A stretch of 64,000 bases of DNA from Cryptomeria japonica. Its lineage: Eukaryota > Streptophyta > Pinopsida > Cupressales > Cupressaceae. Under the pieces are notes generated by a model that was not told where the DNA came from, made no database searches, and was given only the letters and a program-made list of their open reading frames with translations. The position numbers were made by a program, and so were the translations under genes. The stretch covers positions 616,078,755 through 616,142,754 of the forward strand of contig NC_081409.1 in the NCBI RefSeq assembly GCF_030272615.1. The letters are read 5' to 3'. Positions 43,508 to 55,198 of this stretch are shown piece after piece. Within the stretch, counting starts at the first letter, position 1, and the number at the start of each line of letters is the position of its first letter.

Positions 43508-46500
43508 ATGATGAAGAGGGAAGGTCCAAAGTTCAACAGGGAAAACTTTGGTATATGGAAGGATAGGATGAAGATATTCATCAAAAGCATGGTTGTTCAA
43601 CATTGGAGTTGTGTTGAAAATGTATAAGTTTTTCCTACCGGTACTCTCATCGATGATCAAAAGAGAGAGATACAAGAAAATGGGCAAGTCATGGAAGCCC
43701 TCATCAGTAGTCTTTCTGACATTGAGTTTATTTATGTTCAGGACAAGGCAAATCTCAAAGAGGTATGGGATGCTCTTGAAAATATCTATGGTGTTGATGA
43801 GCATGTAAAACAGGCTAAGGAAGAGAGCCTGAGAGGAAAGTTTGAAGACATGTGAATGGTTGAAGGAGAGACCATTTAGTAGTATGGAATAAGAATCAAA
43901 ATAGTTGCTGGAGAAATAAAGAGTGCAGGTGGCAAAATAGAAGATTCCACTGTGGTAAGTAAAGTCCCGAGATCCCTATTGCCGATCTATGCAATAAGGG
44001 TTGCTGCTATTCAGGAGCTGAGATCAATAGACAAGTCTAAGGCATCCTTGGACTCCATCATAGCCAAGTTGATAGCCTATGAGCTGAATAGCTTTGATGG
44101 TAGTGTTCAAAAGTCAGAATCAACTTTTAAAGCTTCTACTATACCATCTAGAAAAGGAAAAGAGGCTAGCACTAGTGGGGAACCCAATTAGAATAGAGAA
44201 ATGAAGGATGAAGAGTTTCTGATGGAATTTGAAGCTCTTCTTGCCAGGAGATTTTCAAAAGGGACTAGTAAATACAAAGGTAAGCTTCCTTTGAAATGTT
44301 TCTCTTGTAACCAGATAGGACATATTGCTATGAACTGTCCTATTAGTGACAACAAGGACACACCGAAAAAGTTCAAGAAATTCAAAGGAGGAAACCGGAG
44401 AAATTGTCTTGTGGCAGTTGATGAAGGTGTCACAGATGAGGAATCAGAAGATGAAGAGAATGAAGACATTGTGTTCATTGTTATAAAGGAAGATGTGGCA
44501 GACAAGAAGGCTCTTGTCTCCCGATTTGATGATTCCAATGAGTGGATCATTGATAGTGGCTGCTTTCACCATATGACTGGTGACCAGAGCAAGTTTCTAT
44601 CCTTAGAAGAGTATGATGGTGGTGTGGTTCACTTTGGCAATGATGAACCATGCATGGTCAAAGGTAGAGGGTCCATCTCCTTGAATGGAGAGAGTAGTGC
44701 TGACAATGTGTATTGGGTTGATGGTCTCAGACACAACCTTCTAAGTAATGCCTAGTTAAATGACAGTGGCCTCACTCTGCAATTCAAGAATGGAGTTTGC
44801 AGAATCAAAGGTGAAGATGGTAAATTGGTAGCCATCGACATGCAGACTAAAGGTAACCTATTTCATCTAAATGCTAATATAAGTACATGTCTTATGGCTA
44901 AGCTTGATGATAGCTGGATATGGCATAGGAGATTCTGTCATGTGAACTTTGACAACATTGTGAAGGCTAGTAAGATCAAAGCAGTTAGAGGGTTGCCGAT
45001 GCTGAGCAAACCAGATAATACCTTGTGTAGAGAATGTCAACTGGGGAAAATGTCTTCCTCAACCTTTAAAGGTAAATCTTTCACTGCTGACAACTTGCTT
45101 GATCTTGTGCATATTGATTTATGTGGTCCTATGAATACTAGAAGTGTGTAGGGTGATAGGTACTTCATGATTCTCACTGATGACTACTCAAGAATGATGT
45201 GGGTCACATTCTTGAAAGACAAGTCTGAAGCTTTTAAGAAATTCAAAGCTTTCAGAGCTTTAGTGGAGAAGGAAAGCGATAAAAGGATCAAGTGTCTTAG
45301 AACTGATCCAGGAGGGGAATTCACTTCTAGTGAATTTAACAAGTACTGTGAAGAATTTGGCATCAAGAGATAGTTGTCTGCCCCTCGGACTCCATAGCAG
45401 AATGGCCTAGCAAAGAGGAATAACCGGACTATGGTTGAAGCAGCTAGAACTATGTTGATCCAAGGAAAGGTTGCTCACACCTTTTGGAGAGAAGCAGCGA
45501 GCACTGCAGTCTACACTATGAACCGGGTACTCATCAAAAAGGGTAAGGACAAAACTCCTTATGAGTATTGGACCGGTAAGACACTTGTGGTTAACTACTT
45601 TAAGGTATTTGGTAGCAAATGTTACATCATGAGGAGTGAACATCAGGGTAAATTTGAAGCTAAATGTGATGAAGGAATATTTCTAGGATATTCCACTAAG
45701 AGTAAAGCTTTCAAGTGCTACAACAATAGGACTCAGAGAATTATGGAAAGAATCAATGTAAGAGTTGATGAATCCTCTAAGAAGACTGAGGAAACTGGTA
45801 GTGAGCAAGTTGAAAATGAACCGGTTGCAACCTTCTAGGAACCAGTTGTCAGTCAACCTAGTACCAGTAATAGTGTTCCTGAACCGGTGAATGCTGATAC
45901 TGATGAAGATGAGGGTGAAGAAGAAAAGCAAGAAGAACTAGTTAAGACCATTCCTCGGTATGTCAAGTTGAATCATGATCTTAAGTAGATCATAGGTGAT
46001 AAGGATGCATGAATCCTTACGAGAAGAAAGATCAGAGAAAACTCATGTATGATCTTTGAATTTGAGCCTAAGTCATTCAAAGAGGCTCATAAAGATGAAG
46101 ACTGGATCAAGGCAATGGAAGAAGAACTTGACTAGATAGAGAAAAATGGTACATGGTCCTTGGTACCCAGACCAGAGCATAAAAATGTCATTGGCACCAA
46201 ATGGGTGTTCAGAAATAAGTTGAATGAGGATGGCACAATGATTAGGAATAAAGCCAGATTGGTATGCAAAGGATATGCTCAAGAAGAAGGTGAAGACTAT
46301 GGGGAAACCTTTGCTCCTGTAGCCAGATTGGAAGGAGTTCATATGCTTCTTGCATATGCAGCTTTTAAGAGATTCAAGGTATATCAAATGGATGTAAAAT
46401 CTGCATTCCTAAATGGTGTACTTGAAGAGGAGGTGTATATTGAGAAACCAGATGGGTTTACCCTATCTGAAGACAATGACATGGTATGTAGGCTACACAA

Positions 46501-47599
46501 AGCATTATATGGTCTAAAGCAAGCACCTAGGGCATGGTATGAGCGCCTACATTCCCATCTTGTGAAGATTGGATTTGAGAGAACAAGTGAAGATAGCAAT
46601 ATCTACTTGAAGTCTGAAGAAGATCAAATCCTGATCTGTGAAGTTTTTGTTGATGACATTATCTTTGGAGGAGATGACAAGATGAGTCATGAGTTTGCTG
46701 ATGAAATGAAGAAAGAGTTTGAGATGTCACTCATAGGGGAGATTAAGTTCTTTATTGGACTGCAAATCTAGCATATGAATGATGGAATCTTCATCACTCA
46801 GTCCAAATATGTCAAAGAGGTGTTGAAGTCTTTTGGCATGGAAGATAGCAAACCGGTTGGTACACCAATGGTGACCGGTTGCAAATTGACAAAGGCGGAT
46901 GATTCCGCACTGGTTGATGAGAAGGAATGCCGGTCAATGATTGGTAAGTTGCATTATGTAGTGCATAGCAGACCGGATATTGCACATGTAGTTGGCATCA
47001 CTGCAAGGTTCTAGAAGAGTCCAAGAGAATCTCACTTGAGTGCAGTCAAGCAGATTCTTAGGTATTTGAAGGGAACAATTGACTATGGATTCTGGTACCC
47101 ATACAACAATAATTTCAATCTGAAAGTATTCACAGATGCTAATTGGGCCGGTAATGTGGATGACCGGAAGAGCACAACCAGTGGTGCATTCTTTCTCGGT
47201 GGTAGACTGGTCTCATGGATGAGTAAAAAGCAGAGTTGCATCTCTCAGTCTACAGCAGAAGCAGAGTATGTTGCAACTTTCATGAACTGCACCCAGACAA
47301 TCTGGATGAAGCATGTACTGGAAGGCTTCAAGATCCCTGTATCTGGACCGGTAAGTATATTCTGTGATAACACAAGTGCTATCAATATATCAAAGAATCC
47401 GGTTTTACATTCTAGAACCAAGCATTTTGAGCTTAAGTATCATTTCTTAAGGCAAAAGGTTCAAAATAAGGAGACTGCATTGGAGCATGTGTCCAGTAAG
47501 GAGCAGTTAGCAGACATATTCACCAAGCCTCTCCCAAAGACAACATTTGTGCATTTGAGAGGTGAATTAGGGGTATTTCCCCTTCAAGAGGTGAACTAA
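43508..47599 (+). pseudogene. Copia-2 gag-pol polyprotein (1,363 codons, 15 in-frame stops, no net frameshift)
   Basis: One register from ATG 43508 to TAA 47597-47599. Order: gag (IWKDRMKIFIKSM; zinc knuckle CFSCNQIGHIAMNC near 44300), protease (WIIDSGCFHHMTG near 44550), integrase ([33 protein letters not shown], near 44930-45700), RT ([31 protein letters not shown], near 46190-46680) and RNase H (FTDANWAGNVDDRKSTTSG, QSTAEAEYVA, DNTSAI, near 47110-47370). Stops start at 43625 TAA; 43853 and 46010 TGA; and TAG at 43877, 43880, 44189, 44753, 45149, 45371, 45395, 45836, 45986, 46133, 46769 and 47012. Several TAGs sit at strongly expected Gln positions, such as TPQQNG and ARFQKSP. This is the standard Copia order, protease before integrase before RT. 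Confidence 0.95.
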
Positions 47600-47675
47600 A
47601 AGTGATTGTTCCACATCAGTCAGGCACTGAAAAGACAAATCTTTTGTTGATTGGTGTGTTTATGGATGCTACTCC

Positions 47676-47847
47676 TTAGGGGGAGCAACATGATGAAACA
47701 GTGATGATTGTACCTCCACTTTGGCATTGTTGTCAAAGGGGGAGAAGGAGTGACAGTGAAGCGAAAAGATATCTGTAGCAAATGGGGAGAAGATGTGAAG
47801 CAGAGAAGATATCTTTTGTATATTGCCATCAATGCCAAAGGGGGAGA
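47676..47847 (+). promoter_or_regulatory. Copia-2 multiplied polypurine tracts
   Basis: Three purine tracts of one type: TTAGGGGGAGCAA at about 47676, CAAAGGGGGAGAAGG at about 47735 and CCAAAGGGGGAGAT directly before the 3' LTR (47835-47848). The last is the functional position. Confidence 0.75.
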
Positions 47848-47848
47848 T

Positions 47849-49461
47849 TGTTGGCATTATGTGAACCGGCATGAGCCTTATGTAAACTAGCATGAAGACA
47901 TAATGATATTGTATGTTGTCATTGATGTCAATATGAGACATGGTAAGAATCGGCACATGTGATAGGTGAAGAGAGAGGAACCGACATATGTATGAACCGG
48001 TTTATATGCCAAAGTGAAGCGACACATTTGTTCATGGTGAACCGACATGTAGTTATGTGAACCGGCACATGAAAGCATTGTATGGTTACCGGTTGGTAGG
48101 TAGCTCCAACTTCAGGGTTTCTGGTTGGAGCAACTCAAGTGACTCAATCAATAATCTTCGTGTGATGAGTTAGTAGTATGATGGAGGACAGATCGTGTTG
48201 CCACGTAAGCTCTATGCGCGTGAAGGATCTTGCATGAAGAAGACTATTCCTATTCACCTCAGGAAAGTGCAAAGTCTGTCAAACGGTGATAATGCATGAT
48301 GGGTTATCAACCACCATGAAAACGGTGGATAATGGATGATGGAGAATGTCTTGAGATCGATTCAAGATTGTTATATTTAATGCAGTATGATTCAACGGTC
48401 AGGATCGAACCGTTTGAATTGCTTAACCTAACAGGTTTAGGGTTTAGGGTTTTTGCTACCGACTTGTATGTTTCCTATAAGGTCAATGTTGGGTTTCTAT
48501 TTGAGGTTGTTGGCAAAGTTGTGAGTGTGTATCCAAGGAAAGTGATACGTGATTCTTGCCAGACCATAGGAGAGAAGAGATACCTGCAAAGTGAATGTGC
48601 AGAAGGAAAAGAGGAGCCTAAATGGATTTGCATTAGCATTAAGTGCTGTTAACAGATTATTGTAATACCTATTGATCTCTAACCACTTCAACAGTTGTAA
48701 AATCCCCTAACAGGGTAGCCTTAACTGGCTTGATTCAAAATCCCTTAAATCGGGTGGTCTTAACCGGCTTGTTTCAAATCCCTTAACCGGGTAACTCGAG
48801 GCTAATGAGATCTGAGAAGCTTGAGAAGCTTAGGAGATCCTTTCAGCTATTGAGTTCTTGAAATCCTCTAACAAGGTGACCCTACCGGGTTTAACCCTTA
48901 ACCGGGTATCCCTTAATCGGGTGATCCCTAACAAGATCGCTTCCTACCAGAACCTATTGTAATGTCCTTAACCAGACAAGGCTCCTAATAGAGCGGACTT
49001 CTAAAGAGTTCAAAAAGAAGCTTGTGGGTATTCATCCCCACCGTGGTTTTTCCCAGTTGGGTTTCCATGTGAAAAATATGTGTGTCATGTGAAATGCTTT
49101 TGTCTTGTGATGCTTTGTCTTACCTGTTAAGCATATGAAGGTTCTATGTTTTATGCTTGTCTATAAAACACATTGAACTCACTGTTGTGAAGATCTGATG
49201 GTTAAGTTTACTTATTTATGCATGAGAATATAATGATACTATGGTATTGAGCCAAGAGGAAAGCTTATTGAGTGACCGGTTCATGACTGGTTGAGCTATA
49301 CTGGATGTTGCCGGTTGCACTCTATTTTACCAGTATCCCTGTTTGTTAGTCTTTTGGAGTATTTGCTGTCAAACCGGTTTTGGATGATATTGGTGTCTGC
49401 ACTGATTCACCCCCCCCTCTTAGTACCGGTTTGGTACTAGTGGTTCATCATTGAGTTATCA
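47849..49461 (+). repeat. Copia-2 3' LTR
   Basis: 1,613 bp, start TGTTGGCATTATG, end GAGTTATCA. Same internal palindrome run as the 5' copy at about 48710-48985. Followed by target duplication CAAGC at 49462-49466. Confidence 0.94.
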
Positions 49462-49466
49462 CAAGC

Positions 49467-52400
49467 TCCCCTGGCTTTACAGGTGTGAGCGTGTATTTTC
49501 CCGATGGTAAATATGTGGTCGGACATGATATTGGTTCCCTATCCACATTTTAGGTCCAGGTTGTCGTAAGTCCTTGTCGTTAGTCTTGACGAATTTCACC
49601 ATGTTGAGTCAATTGTTGTGAGTTGTGAGTATGTGGTATGGTGAGTTTGATTGTTTAGTTTATTTAATTTATTTAAATTACAATTTATTGACTATAGTAA
49701 TAGATTAATTATTTAATCTATGTAATCGCAATTTTTATTTAGTGATGGATTGATTAGTAAATTTATTTATATATTGGCAATAAATGATTTATCGTAATTC
49801 AGTGATTATTTAATAATAAATTATGCCTTTTACTGGTGGCAATGTTATTTTAGTTTATTACGATTTAGAGATTTTTGTTTATTTAATTATTTTCGCTATT
49901 GAATTTAAACTAATGTTTAATTGAGATTTTATTTAATATTTAATGTTTTTAGTTGATTTAATTCATTGCGTTTATTTATTGATTTCGCTGTAATTATTTT
50001 ATTTATTTAATGTTGATTTTGATTTTGATTTATCTATTATGAGTTGATTATTAAATGTTTAAATAATATTTTGATTTGTATGAGATGAGAGCAATATGTT
50101 TCTATTTTTGATTTTTTATTTAATTGAATTTTGAAATCCCATAAAAGAAATGGGAAGAATAAATTATTATATTATATAGTTGTAGAGGGAGGAATATTTC
50201 AAAATGAAATATTTCCATTGGTTAAATAGAAGGCTAGGGTCTCTCAATTTTTCTTCTGGATTTTTATATATGGTGTCGTGAATTTCATTTTGGGGGTTCT
50301 TCTGGTTTTTCTTCTTCTTTCTTCGGATCTGCAACTATTTTCTGGGAGCATTTTTGGAGAATTTGGGAATTCGTGGATTGGAGTTTTTGTGCTGGAAGGG
50401 TTTGTGTTGTAGCTGGGAGAAGTGGTCAAGATTCTTCACCAGAGGCTCTCTTCCATAACATAGGAAAGAGGTTGGCCTCTTGTTTTCCTTGTTTTCTTTT
50501 GTACTATTATCAGATCTTATTGTTGTGTGTCTTCATTGTGTTTGAAATTGCTGAATGAGGGAATGGAGACTGTATTGCTATGAAATCAGGATGTTATTAG
50601 TGAGAATGCTTGCTGTTTAAAATCCATGTTTACATTTATCAGTCATTCCCTATTAAACCCTCTTTATGATTTATGAAATTGTAGATTGAGTGTATTACCT
50701 GATGTTATCATAGTATTCCCTTTGTATTTTAGAGGCAATTTATTACAACACCCTTATCTTGGATGGGTTTCTAGCTATGTGCTACCCCTTACCTTATTTA
50801 TGCTTTTTAGTAGCTATTACCTTGTCGCCCTCTTTCTACCTCTTTTGTTTGTTGCTGAGTGTAGTGTTACCCACACTATGGGTTTGGTGCATTGCACCAC
50901 CCATGACGTGGTGGTGTGTTGTTGCACCACCATCATGTCATGGTGGGTGCTTTGCACCCCCTCACAACATGGAGTGTGCAAAAACACCACCCATGTTGTG
51001 GTGGTGCCTAACATCACTCACGACAGGGTGAGTGTTGTGACACCTCCCATGTCGTGGAGGATGCAAGCACCACCCCACGACATGGTGAGTGCAATTGCAT
51101 CACCATGTCATGGTGGGTGGAGTAGTACCACCACAACGTGGTGCGTGCTCAACACCATGTCTCATCTGTCGTGTTCTGCAAAGAATGAATCCCTGCTGCT
51201 GGGTAATATGCTTGCCCAGTCAGTAGTGTGTATTATTTTATTTCTGTTTTTTTTTTAATTTTTATTTATAATTGCCAGTCAATGGGTAATGAGGAAAGAT
51301 GGGTTTTCCCATTCGACATGCTTATTATATTGTTGTTTATCTTATCCCAACTTGATCACATAATTGCTGAACCAAAACACCCAAATTTGATGGGTCTGAA
51401 AATGAGTTTGCATATTTTAATTTATGTTGTCAATATAGTGTTTTATGTGGTTTAGTGTGTTCTCAGATTTGTCTTGGGTGATAGAAGGTGTCGTGTATTT
51501 AGTGCTGTAGCTTTTTGGTAGTTATTTTGCTGTGCAAATTTACGTAGTTTGTTGTCCATGAGTCTTGATGATCAAATGTTAAGTCCAGGTGTGATTTTGA
51601 ATGAAGCCTACGAGTTATAGTGAAGGACAAGCGTATTCCAAACACTGCCCCATTTTATTTATTGTTTCCTTTGTGAATGCCATATTGCGTAATGTGTTAT
51701 GCTGCATTTTGGTACCCGAGGCTATCTTGCGTATGTGGTGTTTTAGATTGATTTTTATTTTCAGATTTGACGCCATTGCTTGGATGTAAGATTTGAATGG
51801 TTAGTTGAATTTTTCTCATGATGTTTTGCCATGGGAGTTAATTTGTTATGCTGCTGATTTGAAGGACAACAAGTGTGAAGACCTTGATGGATTTATGTTG
51901 ATTTGGTTGCAATGGTTTTATGACTTGATTTTTGTACTTTATTTGGTCAAGAGGCTCAACTCTCTTGTATATTGATGTCTATTTTTCATGAGTATGTGTC
52001 TATACATGATTTGGTGTTGTATGATGTTGCATTTATGATTTATTTGTGTAACTTAGGGCCTCTTGTAATGCTGATTTTGGGTCCATGTAAGGGAGTGAGC
52101 TCCTTTGCGACACCTGGGGTTCATGAGAGATGGACTATCATGAGGTTCCTTGTAAGGATGCATGAAGTCCAGACCTCTTGGGCGTAAGGGAGTTTACCTT
52201 GTTTAAGTAAGTGATAATTAATTAATGAATGGGATTGGGTAGTTAGATAATTAAAAAGATAATGAATGATGGTGCCTCATGACTCAGTCCTAGGGACGAT
52301 GTTTTAGGTTGAGCATGAGAAGACCATGGAGACGGTAAGCCCATCTCCCTTGGTCTCTCATAGGTTGAGATGGCTCCGCATGCCCTTGGGCTAGAGCCTT

Positions 52401-54152
52401 GTTTTTTGGTATGACATGTGATGACACTCCCTTGTACATGAGTTCCCTTGTGTTTTACATTTGCATTTATCCTTGATGTTTTTTCGGCCTTTGGGAATTT
52501 TTCTTGGTTGTTATTGCATTGGTCTTTGGTCCATATGTATGGAAGTCTTTCTTGTTGTTATTCCCTTTGGTAGAAGCGTCAACCTAGGCTTAGTGTGTGT
52601 TGGGACCTAGTGACATCTCCTAGCTTGGGGGGTGGTTCCTTGTAGGTTCCACATTGGTCGGGTGGTTGGAGCTTTTTGCCATTGGGATTTTTCCCTTCTT
52701 GTTGTTGTTCTTCTTTGTGATGGCTATGGATTCTTTGGAGTAGATTTATTTACTAAAACTTCTTGTCATATGAGCTGTAATAATTTGTAATAGTGTAGGA
52801 ACCACTTGTAAGGCTAAGTAAGCCTCATGTACATATGAATATGTAATAGTAAGATGTAGGTTTATATTTATCATTAGCTAGAAATTGTCATGCCATCTTT
52901 TGGGCAGCATTGTAATTATATGAAAGAGTATAGAATTTTGGATGTTTCACTATTAGATCAGCATATTAAAGTGTGTGTAAAGATCCAATACTTAAGTTGT
53001 AAATTGCCATAAGCTGTATTGTATTCAACAAGTTGTATTGTATTGTATGTATTCATTATGGAAATAGATTTGGGCAGAAAGTTAAATATTTATGTGGTAT
53101 TATCTTGAAGTGTAATGGACACTTGTATATGTAGAGAGATCTATGTTGTAATGTAGAAAGATGTAATGGTGCACTTTCATGTATATGTGTATGCAATATA
53201 GTTAGATGTAGAACATGTTCATGAAACTCTAGGATTTAAATGGTGATCATTATCAAGACCTTGTTAAAACCATTAATGTTAGAACATTGAAATATGACAT
53301 ATTCAATAGTTGGTTTAGCTAGCATCATAGAAATTAAATCAACCATAAGGCTGTAATCTATAATAAAACTTAGAATTCTGAAAATGTATATACCACATTT
53401 GATTGAGAACTCGTTAGTAACATGGCTGTAACAAGTAATTGATGCATGGTTGGTACTATAATCATTAAAGAGTATAAGTTGATTTTGTATGCATTATGTG
53501 TATGGGCAGTAATACTATAGTTCTCATCATAGTAGCTCGAGGTTATATGTCATCTAAGTGTTGCATCTGGTTTGAGGGCAGTAATAAGAACATTATATTT
53601 TTGGTAGTAGTAGCTCATCCTTAGCATATAAGGAGAAAGTATCTTGTAGAATCTAATCATGCATATTTGTAGGATTATTGGTTTGGACTTCTAGATCGAG
53701 CTAGTTTATAAGAGGTTTACTTCCTCTTTTAGTTAGGTATTTGCTAAGAATTGTGGATAGTAGAATGTATTAGAGGTTGTAGGGCAGCCTATATGATATA
53801 GCTTTGTGTGGTGGTATTGTGTTTGTTAGATCATTAAGTGCATATATTTATTGCCATGTTGATTGTGAATCTAATGTATGGTTTGAAACTCATAAAGTTA
53901 GTAAGTAAGTATGTGGTGGCGTCAATATACCCTAGGGAGCTATATGAGACTTTGTAAACATGTTTCTGCTTGTGTCAAAACATAATTAGACATTCAATGT
54001 AAGATTCAACTAAGATGAATTAAGTGTATTAATTTTTTCTCTCACTGCCTAGATAAGGTTAAATGAAAACTTATTAGTTATAAACAAAAAAAATTTCTCC
54101 ACTTCTACGTTGGTAGTGTAAGTTTCGTAGGGTTGTTGGCAGACGCATCACA
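49467..54152 (+). repeat. Probable Gypsy-B LTR, right part
   Basis: Sequence resumes after Copia-2 and reaches GCATCACA at 54152, followed by a primer-binding-like TGGTAGCAGAGC at 54157. Together with 41284-41827 this would make one LTR of about 5.2 kb, unusually long, so a hidden insertion or a two-element composite is possible. Contents: AT-rich stretch 49650-50130; a CT-rich leader-like segment at about 50240-50340; a palindromic minisatellite at 50889-51160; otherwise featureless. The 190-residue frame at 50686-51258 runs through the minisatellite and is not called a gene. Confidence 0.45.
50889..51160. repeat. Palindromic minisatellite
   Basis: Seven or so imperfect units of 35-45 bases, each built as an inverted repeat around CATGACGTGG-type cores: CACCACCCATGACGTGGTGG, CACCATCATGTCATGGTGGG, CACCCATGTTGTGGTGG and CACCCCACGACATGGTG. 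Each unit can fold into a short hairpin. It is markedly more GC-rich than its surroundings. Confidence 0.8.
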
Positions 54153-54156
54153 GTTT

Positions 54157-54168
54157 TGGTAGCAGAGC
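54157..54168 (+). promoter_or_regulatory. Gypsy-B primer binding site
   Basis: TGGTAGCAGAGC, one mismatch from the TGGTATCAGAGC type, following the LTR end by four bases. Confidence 0.6.
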
Positions 54169-54322
54169 ATAACGTACGAGTTCTGGGTTCTACACTGGGT
54201 ACTCTGGTTATGCTAGTTAGATGTTTAGCATGGGATAGCCCAACAACTTTATCCTTGTTGTTTGTTGTTGTAATTCCTAGTTCAGTGACTTATAGCATTC
54301 CCTTGTGTCTTGTCCAGTTAGG

Positions 54323-55198
54323 ATGCCTGCTAGGCGTAGAGGACGTGGACGTGGTCCTGGGAGTCGCATGGGACCTCATAGGAATCCTCGCCCTGAGGTT
54401 TCAGAGGAGTCACATCACAGTGAGCCACACCAAGAGCAACTTGGTGGTGAGGCAATATCGTAGTTAGTAGCAACACTGCAAGAGCTTCTTGGTTGTCTAG
54501 GACCAAGGCAGGAGGAGGTTAGACAAGATGTGGATAGATAGGAGGAGTCACACTAGTTTGAGCATCTGTAGAGAGAGCGCTCACGTTCTCCTAGGAGGAG
54601 AGTTGTTGATGATCAGGAGGTGATGGTAGCTAGTCACATGAGAGACTTATGGAGAGCTCGTCCTCCTATATTTGATGGTTCAGGTACCGGTATGGAGGTA
54701 GAGACTTGGTTTCTATACTTGAGTCAGTATTTTGCTATGCACGCATATAGTAGTAACACCAAGGCTAGGTGTGCCATTATTCACCTACGCAACTTTGCTT
54801 CCACATGGTGGCATACAAAGGAGAGGAAGTTGCAGTTAGAGATTACAATAGTTACTTGGGAGTTGTTCTTAGAGTGGTTCAAAGTTAGATTCCTCTCAGA
54901 GCACAGGAGGCAGCGTAAGATTAATGAGTTCCATACCCTTAGACAGAATAGGATGACAATAGATGAGTATGAGTGGAGGTTCTTTGAGCTTAGGCAGTAT
55001 GCAGGAATAGTAGAGGATGAGGTGATGCTTATTCAACACTTTGTGTAGGGAATTAGAGATCACATTGGTAGAGAGGTTCACATGCATGAACCTAAGACCT
55101 TAGAGGCCACTGTAGAGAAAGCAAGGATTGTCGAGGAGAATCATTCTTTGAGTGTAGGAGGTGCTACGAGAGGATAGGTAGCTAGTGCACTAGTTATA
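54323..55198 (+). pseudogene. Gypsy-B gag, truncated, six in-frame TAG stops
   Basis: ATG at 54323 opens a frame with a basic start (MPARRRGRGRGPGSR), an acidic linker, then a Ty3/Gypsy retrotransposon gag domain (RARPPIFDGSG, VETWFLYLSQYFAMHA, ASTWWHTKERKL, WELFLEWFKVRFLSEHRR, GREVHMHEP). It has no frameshift, but TAG stops at 54461, 54539, 54554, 54569, 55046 and 55175, with no TGA or TAA. It is cut near 55199 by the Tat element, before the zinc knuckle and pol. Gag forms the particle in intact relatives. Confidence 0.88.

Larger units (their letters stand above)
41828..49461 (+). mobile_element. Copia-2: complete Copia retrotransposon
   Basis: Two LTRs (41828-43438, 47849-49461), a primer binding site at 43441, one gag-pol frame (43508-47599) and a polypurine tract at 47837-47847. 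The target duplication CAAGC lies at 41823-41827 and 49462-49466. The 5' LTR begins TATTGGC where the 3' copy has TGTTGGC, so its terminal G has mutated to A. LTR differences look like mostly C/T and G/A transitions. The frame is unshifted but carries 15 stops, so the copy is dead as written. The integrase and RT style ([25 protein letters not shown]) and multiple purine tracts suggest a Sire-type relative. Confidence 0.95.

Noticed and set aside
43508-47599. Genetic recoding of UAG as glutamine
   Set aside because: Attractive because TAGs sit at Gln sites, but the host gene uses CAG and CAA normally, TGA and TAA changes also occur, and methylation-driven decay explains the pattern more simply.
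50889-51160. CRISPR-like array
   Set aside because: Units vary, there are no unique equal-length spacers, and the genome is eukaryotic.
50686-51258. 190-codon plus-strand frame rich in Cys, His and Thr
   Set aside because: It runs through the palindromic minisatellite; its composition is explained by the repeat.
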